Assembly (NCBI GenBank): GCA_001899635.1 | Contig: MKVQ01000006.1 | Location: 91,809-155,808, forward strand | Origin: Myxococcales bacterium 68-20 | GTDB lineage: Bacteria > Myxococcota_A > Polyangia > Polyangiales > Polyangiaceae | Direction of reading: 5' to 3' | DNA length: 64,000 bases | Notes under the pieces: model-generated | What the model was told of the DNA's origin: nothing | The model's database searches: none | Seen by the model: the letters and a program-made list of their open reading frames with translations, nothing else | Made by a program: the position numbers and the translations under genes | In this document: piece by piece, positions 19,501 to 26,819 of the stretch | How the letters are laid out: each line of letters begins with the position of its first letter | How positions within the stretch are numbered: the first letter of the stretch is position 1

Positions 19501-20361
19501 CTCGGTGTACGCCTGCGCGGCGAGGTCCCACTTGCTGGGATCGCCCTGCGCCTCGTTGAAGAACAGCTCACCGAACGCGAGGTACGCGTTCGGGATGTAC
19601 TTCGACTGCGGCGCCTTCTTGATGAGGTCGTAGTAGACCGAACGCGCGTTTTTGAGGTCGTTCGCCTGCTCGTACTCGTACGCGAGGTAGTAGAGGACCT
19701 CGTCGATCTGCCCGTAGTTCGGGTACTCGTTGACGATGAGCGTGTAGTTGGCGATCGCCTTCTTGCGCGCGGCCTTCATCACCGCGTCGGCCTGGTTCGC
19801 CTGCGTCTGCTGCTGGCCGGCCGCGTTGGCGTTCGTCTTCTTCAGCTCGTCGCGCTTCATCTCCGCCTGCGTCTTGTCGCGGAACGCGGCGGACTCGAGC
19901 TCGACGTACGCCTCTGCGAGGCGGCGCGCGAGCTGCGGGCGATCGGGCTTGTTCTTCGCGGTCGTCTCGAAGAGACGCTCGAGGCCCTGGATCTCGGTGA
20001 CGAGGAGGGCGCGCTGGCGAGCCTGGAGGCGGCTCTTGCGCTCGTCGCGCGGAGCCTCCTCGATGTTCGGCTTGCCGGGCTTCGTCTGCTGATCCTTCTT
20101 CTTCAGCTCAGCGGCCTGGGGCGCGGAGTGGAAGTTCGTCGCGGGCGTCTTGCTGCCCTTGAACTCCTTCGGAGCGACGCCACCGGCGCAGGCGTTGAGC
20201 GACTGCTTCGCCTTCTCGTCGATGCAGACGTCGGCTGCGAGCGCCTCGGTCCCGACCGTGACGGCGGTACCGACGAGCAAGAGTTGAAGGAGACGACTCG
20301 AGGCGCTGCCCCGACGCCCCCGCTTCGATGTCGGGCTTCGCCCGTCGTTATTCGCGATCAT
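16531..20361 (-). CDS. gltD: Large TPR periplasmic protein GltD-like (AgmU-type)
   Basis: A 1276-aa exported protein. ATG 20361 was chosen because GGGAGGT lies about 10 bases upstream and the gene then starts 8 bp after the gltC stop; an in-frame ATG at 20421 would overlap gltC. The N-terminus has a long positively charged stretch before a hydrophobic segment (LLQLLLVGTAVTVGTEALA-AD). The rest is almost entirely TPR-like helical repeats with many Tyr/Asn/Ala positions (LYYLAYEYEQANDLKNARSV, AYTEVTKYPAPNN). The C-terminus is Pro/Lys/Gly-rich (KPKGPVKPLPGGKKK). The size, repeat content and position between gltC and gltE fit GltD/AgmU (or NfsD). Similarity was judged by architecture, not by alignment. 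Confidence 0.75.
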   Translation of the reverse strand: MIANNDGRSPTSKRGRRGSASSRLLQLLLVGTAVTVGTEALAADVCIDEKAKQSLNACAGGVAPKEFKGSKTPATNFHSAPQAAELKKKDQQTKPGKPNIEEAPRDERKSRLQARQRALLVTEIQGLERLFETTAKNKPDRPQLARRLAEAYVELESAAFRDKTQAEMKRDELKKTNANAAGQQQTQANQADAVMKAARKKAIANYTLIVNEYPNYGQIDEVLYYLAYEYEQANDLKNARSVYYDLIKKAPQSKYIPNAYLAFGELFFNEAQGDPSKWDLAAQAYTEVTKYPAPNNKVFGYAWYKLGYVFWNKGELEKALNAFKKTIEFGVVHAQLPGASKLADSARRDVIPVYALKGDPAQAYNFMHNISGDQSGANEKTFKMMDDLGNNYLDTGHYPESIILYKDLMVRDKSGRHCVYQGHITEATMAMKSGNKDLIVKEIDNQVKVYNEIKSGGFTAEQKAECANTTAALATETAMAWHLEAVGSQGQRGTGDQKSMALAAQLYKKVVDNWNSDEYSKFEFKRIVKEDWPSIYKIKYAMADLLYFQKDWAKCGPAFDSVVQENPQAPEAAEAAYAAVLCYQNIYDETHKGDAGRKGAGNLPGQDKKGDKKAQAAAEAEKLKPKDMTETQKGMVSAFNKYICYIKPAANDAAGQEQLVEVKYARSRTYFEAQHWEESALGFRDIAMNHADRDVGIYAAQLYLESINVLGSHFSKTNCFDDMEQDVPKFIELYCSGEKAAKNADQCTTLNKIQVDILRLKAQKLVERADKEGGKESIALYEKGGTSYFEMFRRYCQDPVNAGQAPQAEKCDEIAYNAARSFQAARLVAKAITVRRALLAFDEKTKGNSPLAKKAIYEIGGNYQAIAVYDLAAEWYEKYAKNDPKAPDADKALSDAVILRLGLGQEDQAIADAQLFTRNYGSSKPAQTAQIAFAVGSHYADNEQWDKAQKALSGAMGTISRAAPDIQVQARAMLARSHTKLRGQDNQAKAEYAKVRALWSNPADAEAKIKAAYPDEDNAQHDRRLAKALNSVGEAYFYAAEERRKAEVETVKFPAYKGAGDKDSVLKHINTKVKDWYTKKRDAIGKVEPEYVKILELKPVPPPKWVIAAGSRAGLMWGDLVDDFRRAPIPEGWKKDADIRGTYYDALDAASEPFKVNHAKPALKKCLDLSVKYQYFDDFSRSCEVWLAKNYKAEYHVVDELRGAPTLSNSGLDEKAPPVLPDGSFWHPPAAAPEKTTVNSEEGDKKDAAKAAAGGGGGAAAKPKGPVKPLPGGKKK

Positions 20362-20368
20362 TGAAACC

Positions 20369-22129
20369 CTACCTCCCACACTTCGAGGTGATGGTCTGCC
20401 GGTAGAACCCGAGCTCATCACGCCAGTACTCGCCGTCGAACGGCCAGATCACGTGCTCTTCGTCCGGCTTCACGATGTTGCGCTCGGACTCCTGGGCCGT
20501 GACCTGAGAGCCCGCGATCGCCGCGTCGAGCTGGTTGCGCTTCGCGGACGTGATGTCGATGAGGATCTTCGCGCTGTCGCGGAGGTGCTCGTTGAGCTCG
20601 TCGAGGTTGCGCTGGTAGCGCTCACGAGCGAGCTGACCGGCATTCCGGACGGCGATGTCACGCGCGAGCTGCATCGCGTCCTTGACGTCGTTGCCGAGCG
20701 CCGAGTCGCGGAACGCCGCGGGCGCCTTGTTGAAGCGCTTGTTCTCGTCGTCGAGCACCTGCACGTACTGCAGGTGGCGGAGCAGCTGACGATCACCGAG
20801 CGCGTTCTCGACGACGATCTTGATGCGCGGCGGGAGATCCGCCTTGCCGTCGCGAACTTCCTTCAGGAACTTGTAGAACGGCTCGTCCTGGTCCTCGCCC
20901 TGGAAGCGCTTCAGGACCTTGTTCAAGTCGTCGTACATCGGCTGGTACTTCGTCTGGAACTTGGCGACGATCGTCTCCGCATCGTCGTACTGGCAGTTCG
21001 CGAAGTAGATGACCGCCTTGAGGATCTCCGCCTCGGGGTAGTACGAGTTCGGGAAGTACGGCGACTCGATCGTGTGGACGTTGCCGAGCGCGTGCGCGTA
21101 GTCGCCGGCCATGAAGTACGCCCACGACTGCTCGAAGAGCGCGTCGAGCCAGTACTCGCTGCCCTGGTCGACCTTGTTCCAGTACTTCACGGCGGCCGAC
21201 AGCTTGGCGCTGTCGATCGTCGGCGCGTTGTTCTCGTCGAGGCGGACCGACGCCGAGTAGTACGTGCGCGCCATCGAGAGGAACGCGAGGTCCCTCATGC
21301 GGTCCTCGTCCTCGAGGCCCTCGAGCTCGCCGCTGTCGATCGCACCGACGATGCGCTGGAACGACTGCACCGCAGGAATCGAGCGGCGGAGCTGAACGTT
21401 CGAGATGCCGGAGAAGAACTGACCGCGGACGTAGTACTTCGACTGGCGGTCGACCTTGCCGAAGAGGCGAAGCGCGTCGTCGTACTGACGGTTGCGGTAC
21501 TTGTACCGGCCGAGCAGGTAGTTCAGCTGCCAGAACAGCTCGCGCTGGTTCGGGTTGTTGAACTTGTCGATCTGCGAGTCGTTGTACTTACCAACGCGCT
21601 CGACGATGTCCGCCGGCTCCGGGAGGTCGGTCGCGAGCTTCGCGAGCCAGAGCAGCGTCTCGTTGAACTTCATGTGGTTCGGCTTGTCGGCGATCTCGGA
21701 GAAGATGCCGTACGAACCCTGGTAGAACTTGAGGCGGTACAGCGCGATCGCGAGGTGGTACTGCGCGAGCTGCTTGTTGCCCTCGTCGTCGCCGGTCTCT
21801 CCCTTGTAGACGCGATAGAGAGCAGCGGCGGCGTCGCCCCACTTCTCACCGTCGAAGAGGCGCTTCGCCTGCGCGGCCTGCTCGGTCATCTGACCGGCAA
21901 CGGGGGCGGGCCCCATGTCCGCGGCCTTCGCCGCCGGCGCGCCCTGCGCGTCACCGTGCGCTTCGGGCTCGTCGAGCTCGATCGCCTGCGATCCGCCAGC
22001 CGGCTTCGCGGGCTTCGCTGCGGGCGTCTTCGGCTTCTTCTGCGCCATCGCAGGCGAGGTCGCGAGCGAGACCGAGAGCATGCACGTTGCCGATGCGATC
22101 AGGACCTTGCGCAATAGAGTGAGACGCAT
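20369..22129 (-). CDS. gltC: Adventurous gliding motility protein GltC-like, TPR periplasmic protein
   Basis: A 586-aa exported protein. The signal peptide MRLTLLRKVLIASATCMLSV ends at AMA-Q, followed by a Lys/Pro/Ala linker and then TPR-type repeats from about residue 80 (AAAALYRVYKGETGDDEGN, FYQGSYGIFSEIAD, YDDALRLFGKVDRQSKYY). A C-terminal helical region ends in WPFDGEYWRDELGFY. It is the first gene of the gltC-D-E transcript. GltC is known as a periplasmic TPR partner in the gliding complex. The start has GAGGAAA upstream and a CCCCACG/CGTGGGG hairpin in the leader (22161-22178). Confidence 0.8.
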   Translation of the reverse strand: MRLTLLRKVLIASATCMLSVSLATSPAMAQKKPKTPAAKPAKPAGGSQAIELDEPEAHGDAQGAPAAKAADMGPAPVAGQMTEQAAQAKRLFDGEKWGDAAAALYRVYKGETGDDEGNKQLAQYHLAIALYRLKFYQGSYGIFSEIADKPNHMKFNETLLWLAKLATDLPEPADIVERVGKYNDSQIDKFNNPNQRELFWQLNYLLGRYKYRNRQYDDALRLFGKVDRQSKYYVRGQFFSGISNVQLRRSIPAVQSFQRIVGAIDSGELEGLEDEDRMRDLAFLSMARTYYSASVRLDENNAPTIDSAKLSAAVKYWNKVDQGSEYWLDALFEQSWAYFMAGDYAHALGNVHTIESPYFPNSYYPEAEILKAVIYFANCQYDDAETIVAKFQTKYQPMYDDLNKVLKRFQGEDQDEPFYKFLKEVRDGKADLPPRIKIVVENALGDRQLLRHLQYVQVLDDENKRFNKAPAAFRDSALGNDVKDAMQLARDIAVRNAGQLARERYQRNLDELNEHLRDSAKILIDITSAKRNQLDAAIAGSQVTAQESERNIVKPDEEHVIWPFDGEYWRDELGFYRQTITSKCGR

Positions 22130-22998
22130 CCTGTGATTTCCTCTTCTTCGTGATGAGGGGCCCCACGTCTTCGTGGGGAGAAAGAGCTTGCTCCTGCGAC
22201 GACCGAGGAGCGCGAGAAAGCGGTGCTACTACTGCTTGCGACGGGGCGCGATCACGACGCGCCGCAGGCGACGCGATTAGAGTCGATGAAGCACCGTGAA
22301 TCCACGGAAGAGTTCGTCAAAATCCCGAACGTTTTAGCAAAGATATTCCCCGCGGGCGGCGAGATGGTACGGAGGCCGCCGAGAATTTGTCAAGCCGGAT
22401 CAAAGTCTGCGTGAGCGGGGACAGCAGGACGCGACGGCGTCCGCGGTGACTGGAACCGGTAGGAGAACCCTCTCGACCCAGTGCGCATTGGATCGTCGAT
22501 GGCCGCACGCTAGCCGACCAATGCCGCTCTCGGGAGCTGTGTTCGGACGGGACGCGATCGAGACGCCACGCTTCGGCGCCTTCCCCGCTGACCACGACCG
22601 GAGTTGGGGACAGCAGAGCCGAGACGCCCATCGATCGTCCAACGATCGATGAAACGCGGGCCGAAGGGCCACCACTGCGGGTGGTTGGGGCACCATTGCA
22701 GGTAGTTGGGGCGCGAGCCCCAAATTGGCTGAGCGGTTCGGGGCCACGCGCGATAAAGAGGAGCGCGATGGTCGAACGACGGAGTCTCCGGTTCGCGGCC
22801 ATCGGAAGGACGGCGTTCGGTGTCACCGCGCCGACTTCCTTCGACGGACGACGTTGGGGCTCGCGTCCCGACGCCCAGCGGTAGTCGCCCGAGGACACGC
22901 ACCGTCGTTCCGACCAAACCCAAGAGGCGCGCCCTCGGCGCTCCTCGAATCCGCTGCCGACGCGAGCCGACACGGAATGATGAGAGAGGGACAAACCT
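22130..22998. other. Long divergent intergenic region with palindrome and tandem repeat
   Basis: 869 bp between gltC (minus) and a lipoprotein gene (plus), with no credible gene. It contains a leader hairpin near 22161-22178 and a weak minus-strand promoter candidate for gltC (-10 TCTAAT at 22276-22281, -35 TGGATT at 22299-22304, 17-bp spacer). A perfect 10-bp inverted repeat lies at 22629-22651 and two 21-bp tandem units at 22671-22712. Open frames crossing it are Arg/Ser-rich shadows. Confidence 0.6.
22671..22712 (+). repeat. Two tandem 21-bp units of a dispersed repeat
   Basis: Unit 1 (22671-22691) and unit 2 (22692-22712) differ at three of 21 positions and share the core TTGGGGCACCA across their junction. 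The same unit recurs on the minus strand at 35495-35515 with an imperfect 24-bp neighbour at 35516-35539. After unit 2 the sequence continues GCGAGCCCCAAATTGG, pairing with the TTGGGGC end of the unit. Confidence 0.6.
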
Positions 22999-23002
22999 AT
23001 GC

Positions 23003-23032
23003 TTGACGCTCTCGCCGCGAAACCAGTACCGT
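23003..23032 (+). promoter_or_regulatory. Candidate promoter overlapping the proposed 5' end of the Cys-rich lipoprotein gene
   Basis: TTGACG at 23003-23008 and TACCGT at 23027-23032 are 18 bp apart. If used, transcription would start just before ATG 23041 and give an almost leaderless message. This supports the shorter start over ATG 22999. Confidence 0.3.
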
Positions 23033-23040
23033 CGCGCCCG

Positions 23041-23715
23041 ATGACGAGCGACGCTCTGGTCAAGTCCGGCACCTGGCAGTTCGGCCGTTTCCTTCGCCCG
23101 CTGGCGACCATGGTCGTCATGGGTGGGACGCTCCTCTTCGTGGCGGGTCCCGGTTGCGCCGACGAAGGCATCGGCGATCCGTGTACCCCCGAGCAGGAGT
23201 ACAACCCGGAGTTCCTCGGCTTCGACGAGAAGGAAGTCAACACCGAGTCGAGGAGCTTTCAGTGCCGCACGCGCCTCTGCCTCGTGAACCACTTCCGCGG
23301 CCGCGTTTCGTGTCCGTACGGACAGGGCCCGGGCGGTGAGGCTCCTGCAGGCGCGAAGGGCGCCTGCACGGTCCCCGGCTCCGAGACCCCGATCGAGGGC
23401 GCGAAGGATCCGGCGACGAACGACTTCGTCGACACGCGTAAGAAGTCGTCGGTCCCGGCTCAGTGCGTCGACCGCAAGGCCGACTCGGCAGTCTACTGCT
23501 CCTGCCGCTGCGCCGACATCAACGGCCAGCGCCCGAGCGACCAGACGTTCTGCGACTGCCCCGAGGGCTTCAGCTGCGAGCGCCTCGTGACCTCGGTCGG
23601 TCAGGGCGACGAAGGCCTCACCGGCTCGTACTGCATCAAGAAGAACACCAAGTACGATCCGGCCACCGCCTGCAGCCAGGGCGACTGCGACCCGACGCGC
23701 GGCAACTGCAACTGA
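23041..23715 (+). CDS. Cysteine-rich exported protein, probable lipoprotein
   Basis: A 224-aa protein, not recognised. The N-terminus has a hydrophobic segment (ATMVVMGGTLLFVAGPGC) ending in a cysteine that could be lipidated. The mature part holds about 18 cysteines, many in close pairs (CSCRCADINGQ, CDCPEGFSCERL), which suggests disulfide-stabilised EGF-like folding outside the cytoplasm. ATG 23041 was chosen because codons 22999-23040 have low third-position GC, unlike the rest. ATG 22999 does have a GAGGG 8-12 bases upstream and would add 14 residues. A strong terminator follows the gene. Confidence 0.75.
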   Translation: MTSDALVKSGTWQFGRFLRPLATMVVMGGTLLFVAGPGCADEGIGDPCTPEQEYNPEFLGFDEKEVNTESRSFQCRTRLCLVNHFRGRVSCPYGQGPGGEAPAGAKGACTVPGSETPIEGAKDPATNDFVDTRKKSSVPAQCVDRKADSAVYCSCRCADINGQRPSDQTFCDCPEGFSCERLVTSVGQGDEGLTGSYCIKKNTKYDPATACSQGDCDPTRGNCN

Positions 23716-23745
23716 GCCGCGAGCGGCAAGCTCGCGCTCGAGTCT

Positions 23746-23789
23746 GAAGAGGGCGCGGTGACCAGCAGGTCGCCGCGCTCTTCGCTTTT
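23746..23789 (+). terminator. Terminator after the Cys-rich lipoprotein gene
   Basis: A long imperfect stem, with GAAGAG plus CGCGG plus GACC pairing to GGTC-CCGCG-CTCTTC around an AGCA loop, is followed by CTTTTG. It begins 31 bp past the stop codon. Confidence 0.65.
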
Positions 23790-23827
23790 GTGCGCAACCC
23801 GCCGCGTGCGCGGCCGACGACTCGCCC

Positions 23828-24214
23828 GTGGTGGAGATCCATCGCACCGCGATCGGTCGTGGCGCCGAGGCGCTCGCCTCGGATCACGTCGCTGCGGACG
23901 GCTTCCGGGTCCTGTGGCGGAACGTCCGGATCGGGCCTCTCGAGATCGACCTCGTCGCGAAGAAGGACAACCTCGTGATCATCGTCGAGGTGAGATCGCG
24001 CGGCCCTGGCGCGCTCGAGGGCCCGCTCGCGAGCATCACGTGGAAGAAGCGCCGCCTGCTGCTGCGCGCCGCGCGAGGTCTCTGGCGCGGTCGCCTGAAG
24101 AAGATGCCGGACGTGCAGCGCGTCCGGATCGACGTGATCGCGATCACGTCATCGCCGACCGAGCCGCCACGCATCGAGTGGATCCGCGGCGCGATCACTG
24201 AAGACACCCGCTGA
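23828..24214 (+). CDS. YraN family protein (UPF0102, endonuclease-like fold)
   Basis: A 128-aa protein from GTG 23828. It matches the YraN pattern: GRGAEALASDHVAADGFRVL, then RIGPLEIDLVAKKDNLVIIV followed by EVRSRG. The E-I-D-L-V-A ... V-E-V-R/K block is the nuclease-like catalytic core of this Holliday-resolvase-type fold, and the acidic residues and the EVR motif are present. It ends with WIRGAIT. The biochemical role of the family is not settled. It lies 39 bp after a terminator, so it is transcribed separately from the gene before it. Confidence 0.88.
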   Translation: MVEIHRTAIGRGAEALASDHVAADGFRVLWRNVRIGPLEIDLVAKKDNLVIIVEVRSRGPGALEGPLASITWKKRRLLLRAARGLWRGRLKKMPDVQRVRIDVIAITSSPTEPPRIEWIRGAITEDTR

Positions 24215-24341
24215 ACGCCAAGGGCACCGCGCTTCTGCCCTTCTTCGCACGCCCTCGATGCGCTCCGACGCGCACGACACGCTCGACGCACTCCGAGATC
24301 CTCGACACGCTCGACTCGCTCCGACGCGCGCAGAGAGAGAG

Positions 24342-24430
24342 AATTTCACAGGGAGACAGATGGCCCTGCTTCTTTTGCAACCTGGACCCTCATGGGCGCT
24401 CCCAGAATCGCTTCGCGATTCTGCTCGCAG
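24342..24430 (+). repeat. Left copy of an inverted ~90-bp structured element
   Basis: It shares ACAGGGAGACAG (24348-24359), ACCTGG, CCTC and TGGGC blocks in order with the reverse complement of 24690-24785. It ends in a perfect hairpin, AGAATCGC-TTC-GCGATTCT, at 24404-24422. Confidence 0.6.
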
Positions 24431-24689
24431 AATTGAGCCTCCCTTTCGACCTGCGAGGTGATTCAGCACAGGCACTGGCGTCATTGCCGGCTGCCCAACT
24501 CGCCTTTTGCCGCCCACTTTCGACCATGCAGAACGGCTCGAGAAGGAAGCTCTCGATTCATGCAGTCTGCACGCACACGAACCAAGTACGTGCACGGTGC
24601 AACAACAATCCCCCGAAGGTCTCGGACCGAAGCCCGGAAGGCGCACCGTTTGGGGAAGGCCCATGGAGCCTGGTAGTGAGGTCTCCCTT

Positions 24690-24785
24690 TCCGAAGGAAA
24701 TGCGAAGCATTTCCTGAGGCCCAAGAGGCACCAGGTCGAGAGAGAAGGAGCCCCCTCTCGCTCCCTGTCTCCCTGTAAAATCCCC
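24690..24785 (-). repeat. Right (inverted) copy of the ~90-bp structured element
   Basis: On the minus strand it reads ACAGGGAGACAG (24765-24776), ACCTGG, GCCTC, TTGGGC, then a perfect hairpin GGAAATGC-TTC-GCATTTCC (24696-24714). The stem bases differ from the left copy on both arms, while pairing and the TTC loop are kept. Confidence 0.6.
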
Positions 24786-24892
24786 TCTTCGTCTTCGAGC
24801 TGCGAAACGCGCGTCACGGCGGCGACCACCTCGCGAGCGCCGCCCGCACCATCCCGTCGCCTTCGAGCTGCGAAACGCCCGTCGGGGTGCGG

Positions 24893-25639
24893 CTACCGCT
24901 CGAGCGCGGCTCGCATCTCGTCGCGCACCTTGGCGATCCTCGCGATCGCGGCCTCGCTCGCGCCGCTCTCCTTTGCTTCGGTGATCGCGGCGGCGAGCTC
25001 TTCGACCTCGGCGGCCTGGCGCGCCTTGAGCTTCTCGACCATCCCCGCGAAGACCTCGAAGAAGTCCTGGAGCTCGTCGCCCTTCCGCAGCTTGCCCTGG
25101 AAGTTCAGCTTCCCGTCGCCGACCTGACGAAGGAGCATCTTCATCTTGTAGATCGGGCCCACGACCTTGTGCGTGAAGTAGATGCCGAGCAGGCCGATGA
25201 GCACGACGAGGAGCGTGAGGCCGGCGATGAGCGCGAGCATCATCGTCTGCTGCTGGCTCTTCGTCGTCGCAGCCTGCGCCTCGAGCGCCGTGTGCTTCTG
25301 CTGGAGCTGCTTGTCGAGCTCGTCGGCGCTCTTGTTGAACGTCGCAGCGAGCTCGGGGGAGTCGGCGTACTGATCCTTGATCTGCATCTTCACGAGGTCA
25401 GAGTTCTTCTGACTCTCGTTGATGAGCGCGGTGCCCTGCGCGATGACCTTCTGACTCTGCTCCGTGACCTCGCGGCTCGTCTGGTAGAGGAACACGCCCA
25501 TGAGCGCGCTGATCGCGAGCGCCACGAGGATGATGCGCCCCGTCCATTTGAGCTGGAACTTGGCGTCCAGCAGGTAGTTCTTGATGCTGCGCTTGTACTT
25601 CGGGGCTGCGGCGGACGCGGGCTGTGCGGACGTTGTCAT
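24893..25639 (-). CDS. HAMP-domain membrane protein without an output domain
   Basis: A 248-aa protein. One span lies near residues 34-54 (WTGRIILVALAISALMGVFLY), followed by a helical extracytoplasmic region of about 75 residues rich in Gln/Lys, a second span (MMLALIAGLTLLVVLIGLLGIYF) and a HAMP-like segment beginning KVVGPIYKMKMLLRQV. A coiled-coil tail ends the protein (KLKARQAAEVEELAAAITEA). The order resembles a chemoreceptor cut off after HAMP, with no methyl-accepting, kinase or cyclase domain. It may signal through a partner or be structural. It lies about 50 bp downstream of the HEAT-repeat gene on the same strand. Confidence 0.8.
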   Translation of the reverse strand: MTTSAQPASAAAPKYKRSIKNYLLDAKFQLKWTGRIILVALAISALMGVFLYQTSREVTEQSQKVIAQGTALINESQKNSDLVKMQIKDQYADSPELAATFNKSADELDKQLQQKHTALEAQAATTKSQQQTMMLALIAGLTLLVVLIGLLGIYFTHKVVGPIYKMKMLLRQVGDGKLNFQGKLRKGDELQDFFEVFAGMVEKLKARQAAEVEELAAAITEAKESGASEAAIARIAKVRDEMRAALER

Positions 25640-25691
25640 GGGAGCCTCATCGGTGACGCGACGGAGGTGCTCGGGGACGCGACGCCTCGAA

Positions 25692-26618
25692 TCATAGGAA
25701 TGCGCTCGCGTTCTGGGCGAATTGTTCGCTCGCGAGCCCAGCAGCGAGCTCGAGGAGCCGATCCTCCGAGGCCCGGTCGCCGCTGGACACGCCCTGCGCG
25801 GTGAGCGTCTTGTCGACGTTCCCGAGGAGCGACTTGTTGGGATAGTTGAAGACGCCGATCTTGACCTTCACGCGCAGGTTGCCGTCGGCGTAGTCGAACC
25901 GGTCGACGGCGATCGCGAGGTAGAAGCCCTTCATCTTGCGCGCCTTCATCACCTCGCGCGCCTTCTCCGGCGCCTCCGACGAAGGCGCGAGCTGGACGAC
26001 CCCGGCGGCCTCGAGCTTCTGGCGGACGGAGTTGAGGACGATCTTCTCGACCTCCGTCTGGGCGCGGCCAGTCTGGTTCGCGACCGTCGACAGCGAGATG
26101 TAGTACTTCGCGTTCGGGTTCTCCTTGATGGTCTCCCCGGCGCCGCCGCCCCCACCGCCCTCGCCGCCCGAGGCGATCGCCTCGATGGCGCGGGTGATGG
26201 CGATCTTGACCGCCTCGTTCGACTCGCTCGATTCGCGCGGCCGAAGGCACTCGAGCGAGCGGGTGCGGTTGAGGCGCTTGAGCGCGACGGCCGCCGCCTG
26301 ACGAACGACGTCTTCCTTGTCGCCGAGGCCGCCGCAGAGCGGATCGACGGCGCCATCGGCGTTCGACGCGCCGAGCGCGAGCGCGGCGCTCGTTCGAACG
26401 CGCGGGTCGCTGTCCTTCATCTTCTCGGAGAGGAACCTCAGGCGCGCTTCGTCCGCACGAGCCACGCGAGGCGCGAGCGCGATCAACGCGGCAGCAAGCA
26501 GCGAAGCTGCGAGGACGAGTCCTCCACGCCTCGCGCGCATCACGCGACCAGTCTTCAGCGCATCCGCGTCTGATCGAGACAGGCGTCGCGTCGACACTGC
26601 GCCAAGGTTATCACGCAT
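25692..26618 (-). CDS. Exported HEAT-repeat protein
   Basis: A 308-aa protein. ATG 26618 is favoured by a GGAGG 8 bases upstream. It gives a long basic leader before the hydrophobic segment GLVLAASLLAAALIALA and a cleavage site ARA-DE. The alternative ATG at 26541 would make a more compact signal peptide but has no Shine-Dalgarno sequence. Residues about 60-150 are HEAT repeats (DSDPRVRTSAALALGAS, KEDVVRQAAAVALKRL), followed by a Gly-rich hinge (GGEGGGGGGAG) and a C-terminal alpha/beta domain (AKYYISLSTVANQTG, FYLAIAVDRFDYADGNLRV). I do not recognise the C-terminal domain. Envelope location is inferred from the signal peptide. Confidence 0.8.
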   Translation of the reverse strand: MRDNLGAVSTRRLSRSDADALKTGRVMRARRGGLVLAASLLAAALIALAPRVARADEARLRFLSEKMKDSDPRVRTSAALALGASNADGAVDPLCGGLGDKEDVVRQAAAVALKRLNRTRSLECLRPRESSESNEAVKIAITRAIEAIASGGEGGGGGGAGETIKENPNAKYYISLSTVANQTGRAQTEVEKIVLNSVRQKLEAAGVVQLAPSSEAPEKAREVMKARKMKGFYLAIAVDRFDYADGNLRVKVKIGVFNYPNKSLLGNVDKTLTAQGVSSGDRASEDRLLELAAGLASEQFAQNASAFL

Positions 26619-26819
26619 AGAGCACGCCTCCGGAACAGCTTTTCGCTACCCTCTCGCCAGACTCGGTGAACCTGCGAAGAGGGCCAGATGGATCGACGAC
26701 GCCTGAAGCGAATTTAGTCACTGCAGACTCACTCGCATCTGTTCCTCCCGCGCTCCACTCGATCAGAGGACGCGATTTCGCGAGCAACCAACATACTGAA
26801 CCGGCAGCGTCTGCAACAC

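Larger units (their letters stand above)
24215..24892. other. Repeat-rich convergent intergenic region
   Basis: 678 bp between yraN (plus) and a HAMP protein gene (minus), with no credible gene: the frame open on the minus strand over 24149-24829 is Ser/Arg/Cys-rich and unlike local proteins. The base composition is less GC-rich than its neighbours. It contains a 13-bp repeat (24261-24273 and 24317-24329), a pair of inverted copies of an element of about 90 bp (24342-24430 and 24690-24785) and a 23-bp direct repeat (24793-24815 and 24861-24883). Confidence 0.6.

Noticed and set aside
16372..20364. Very long open frame on the plus strand (1330 codons)
   Set aside because: It is the antisense shadow of gltD and gltE: Leu/Val/Arg-dominated, no start context, and the minus-strand proteins have signal peptides, lipobox and TPR repeats.
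22510..23847. Minus-strand frame of 445 codons
   Set aside because: Overlaps the Cys-rich lipoprotein gene antisense and the repeat region; composition is Arg/Ala shadow-like.
24149..24829. Minus-strand frame of 226 codons between yraN and the HAMP gene
   Set aside because: Crosses the inverted repeats and yraN; poor third-position GC and unlike a folded protein.
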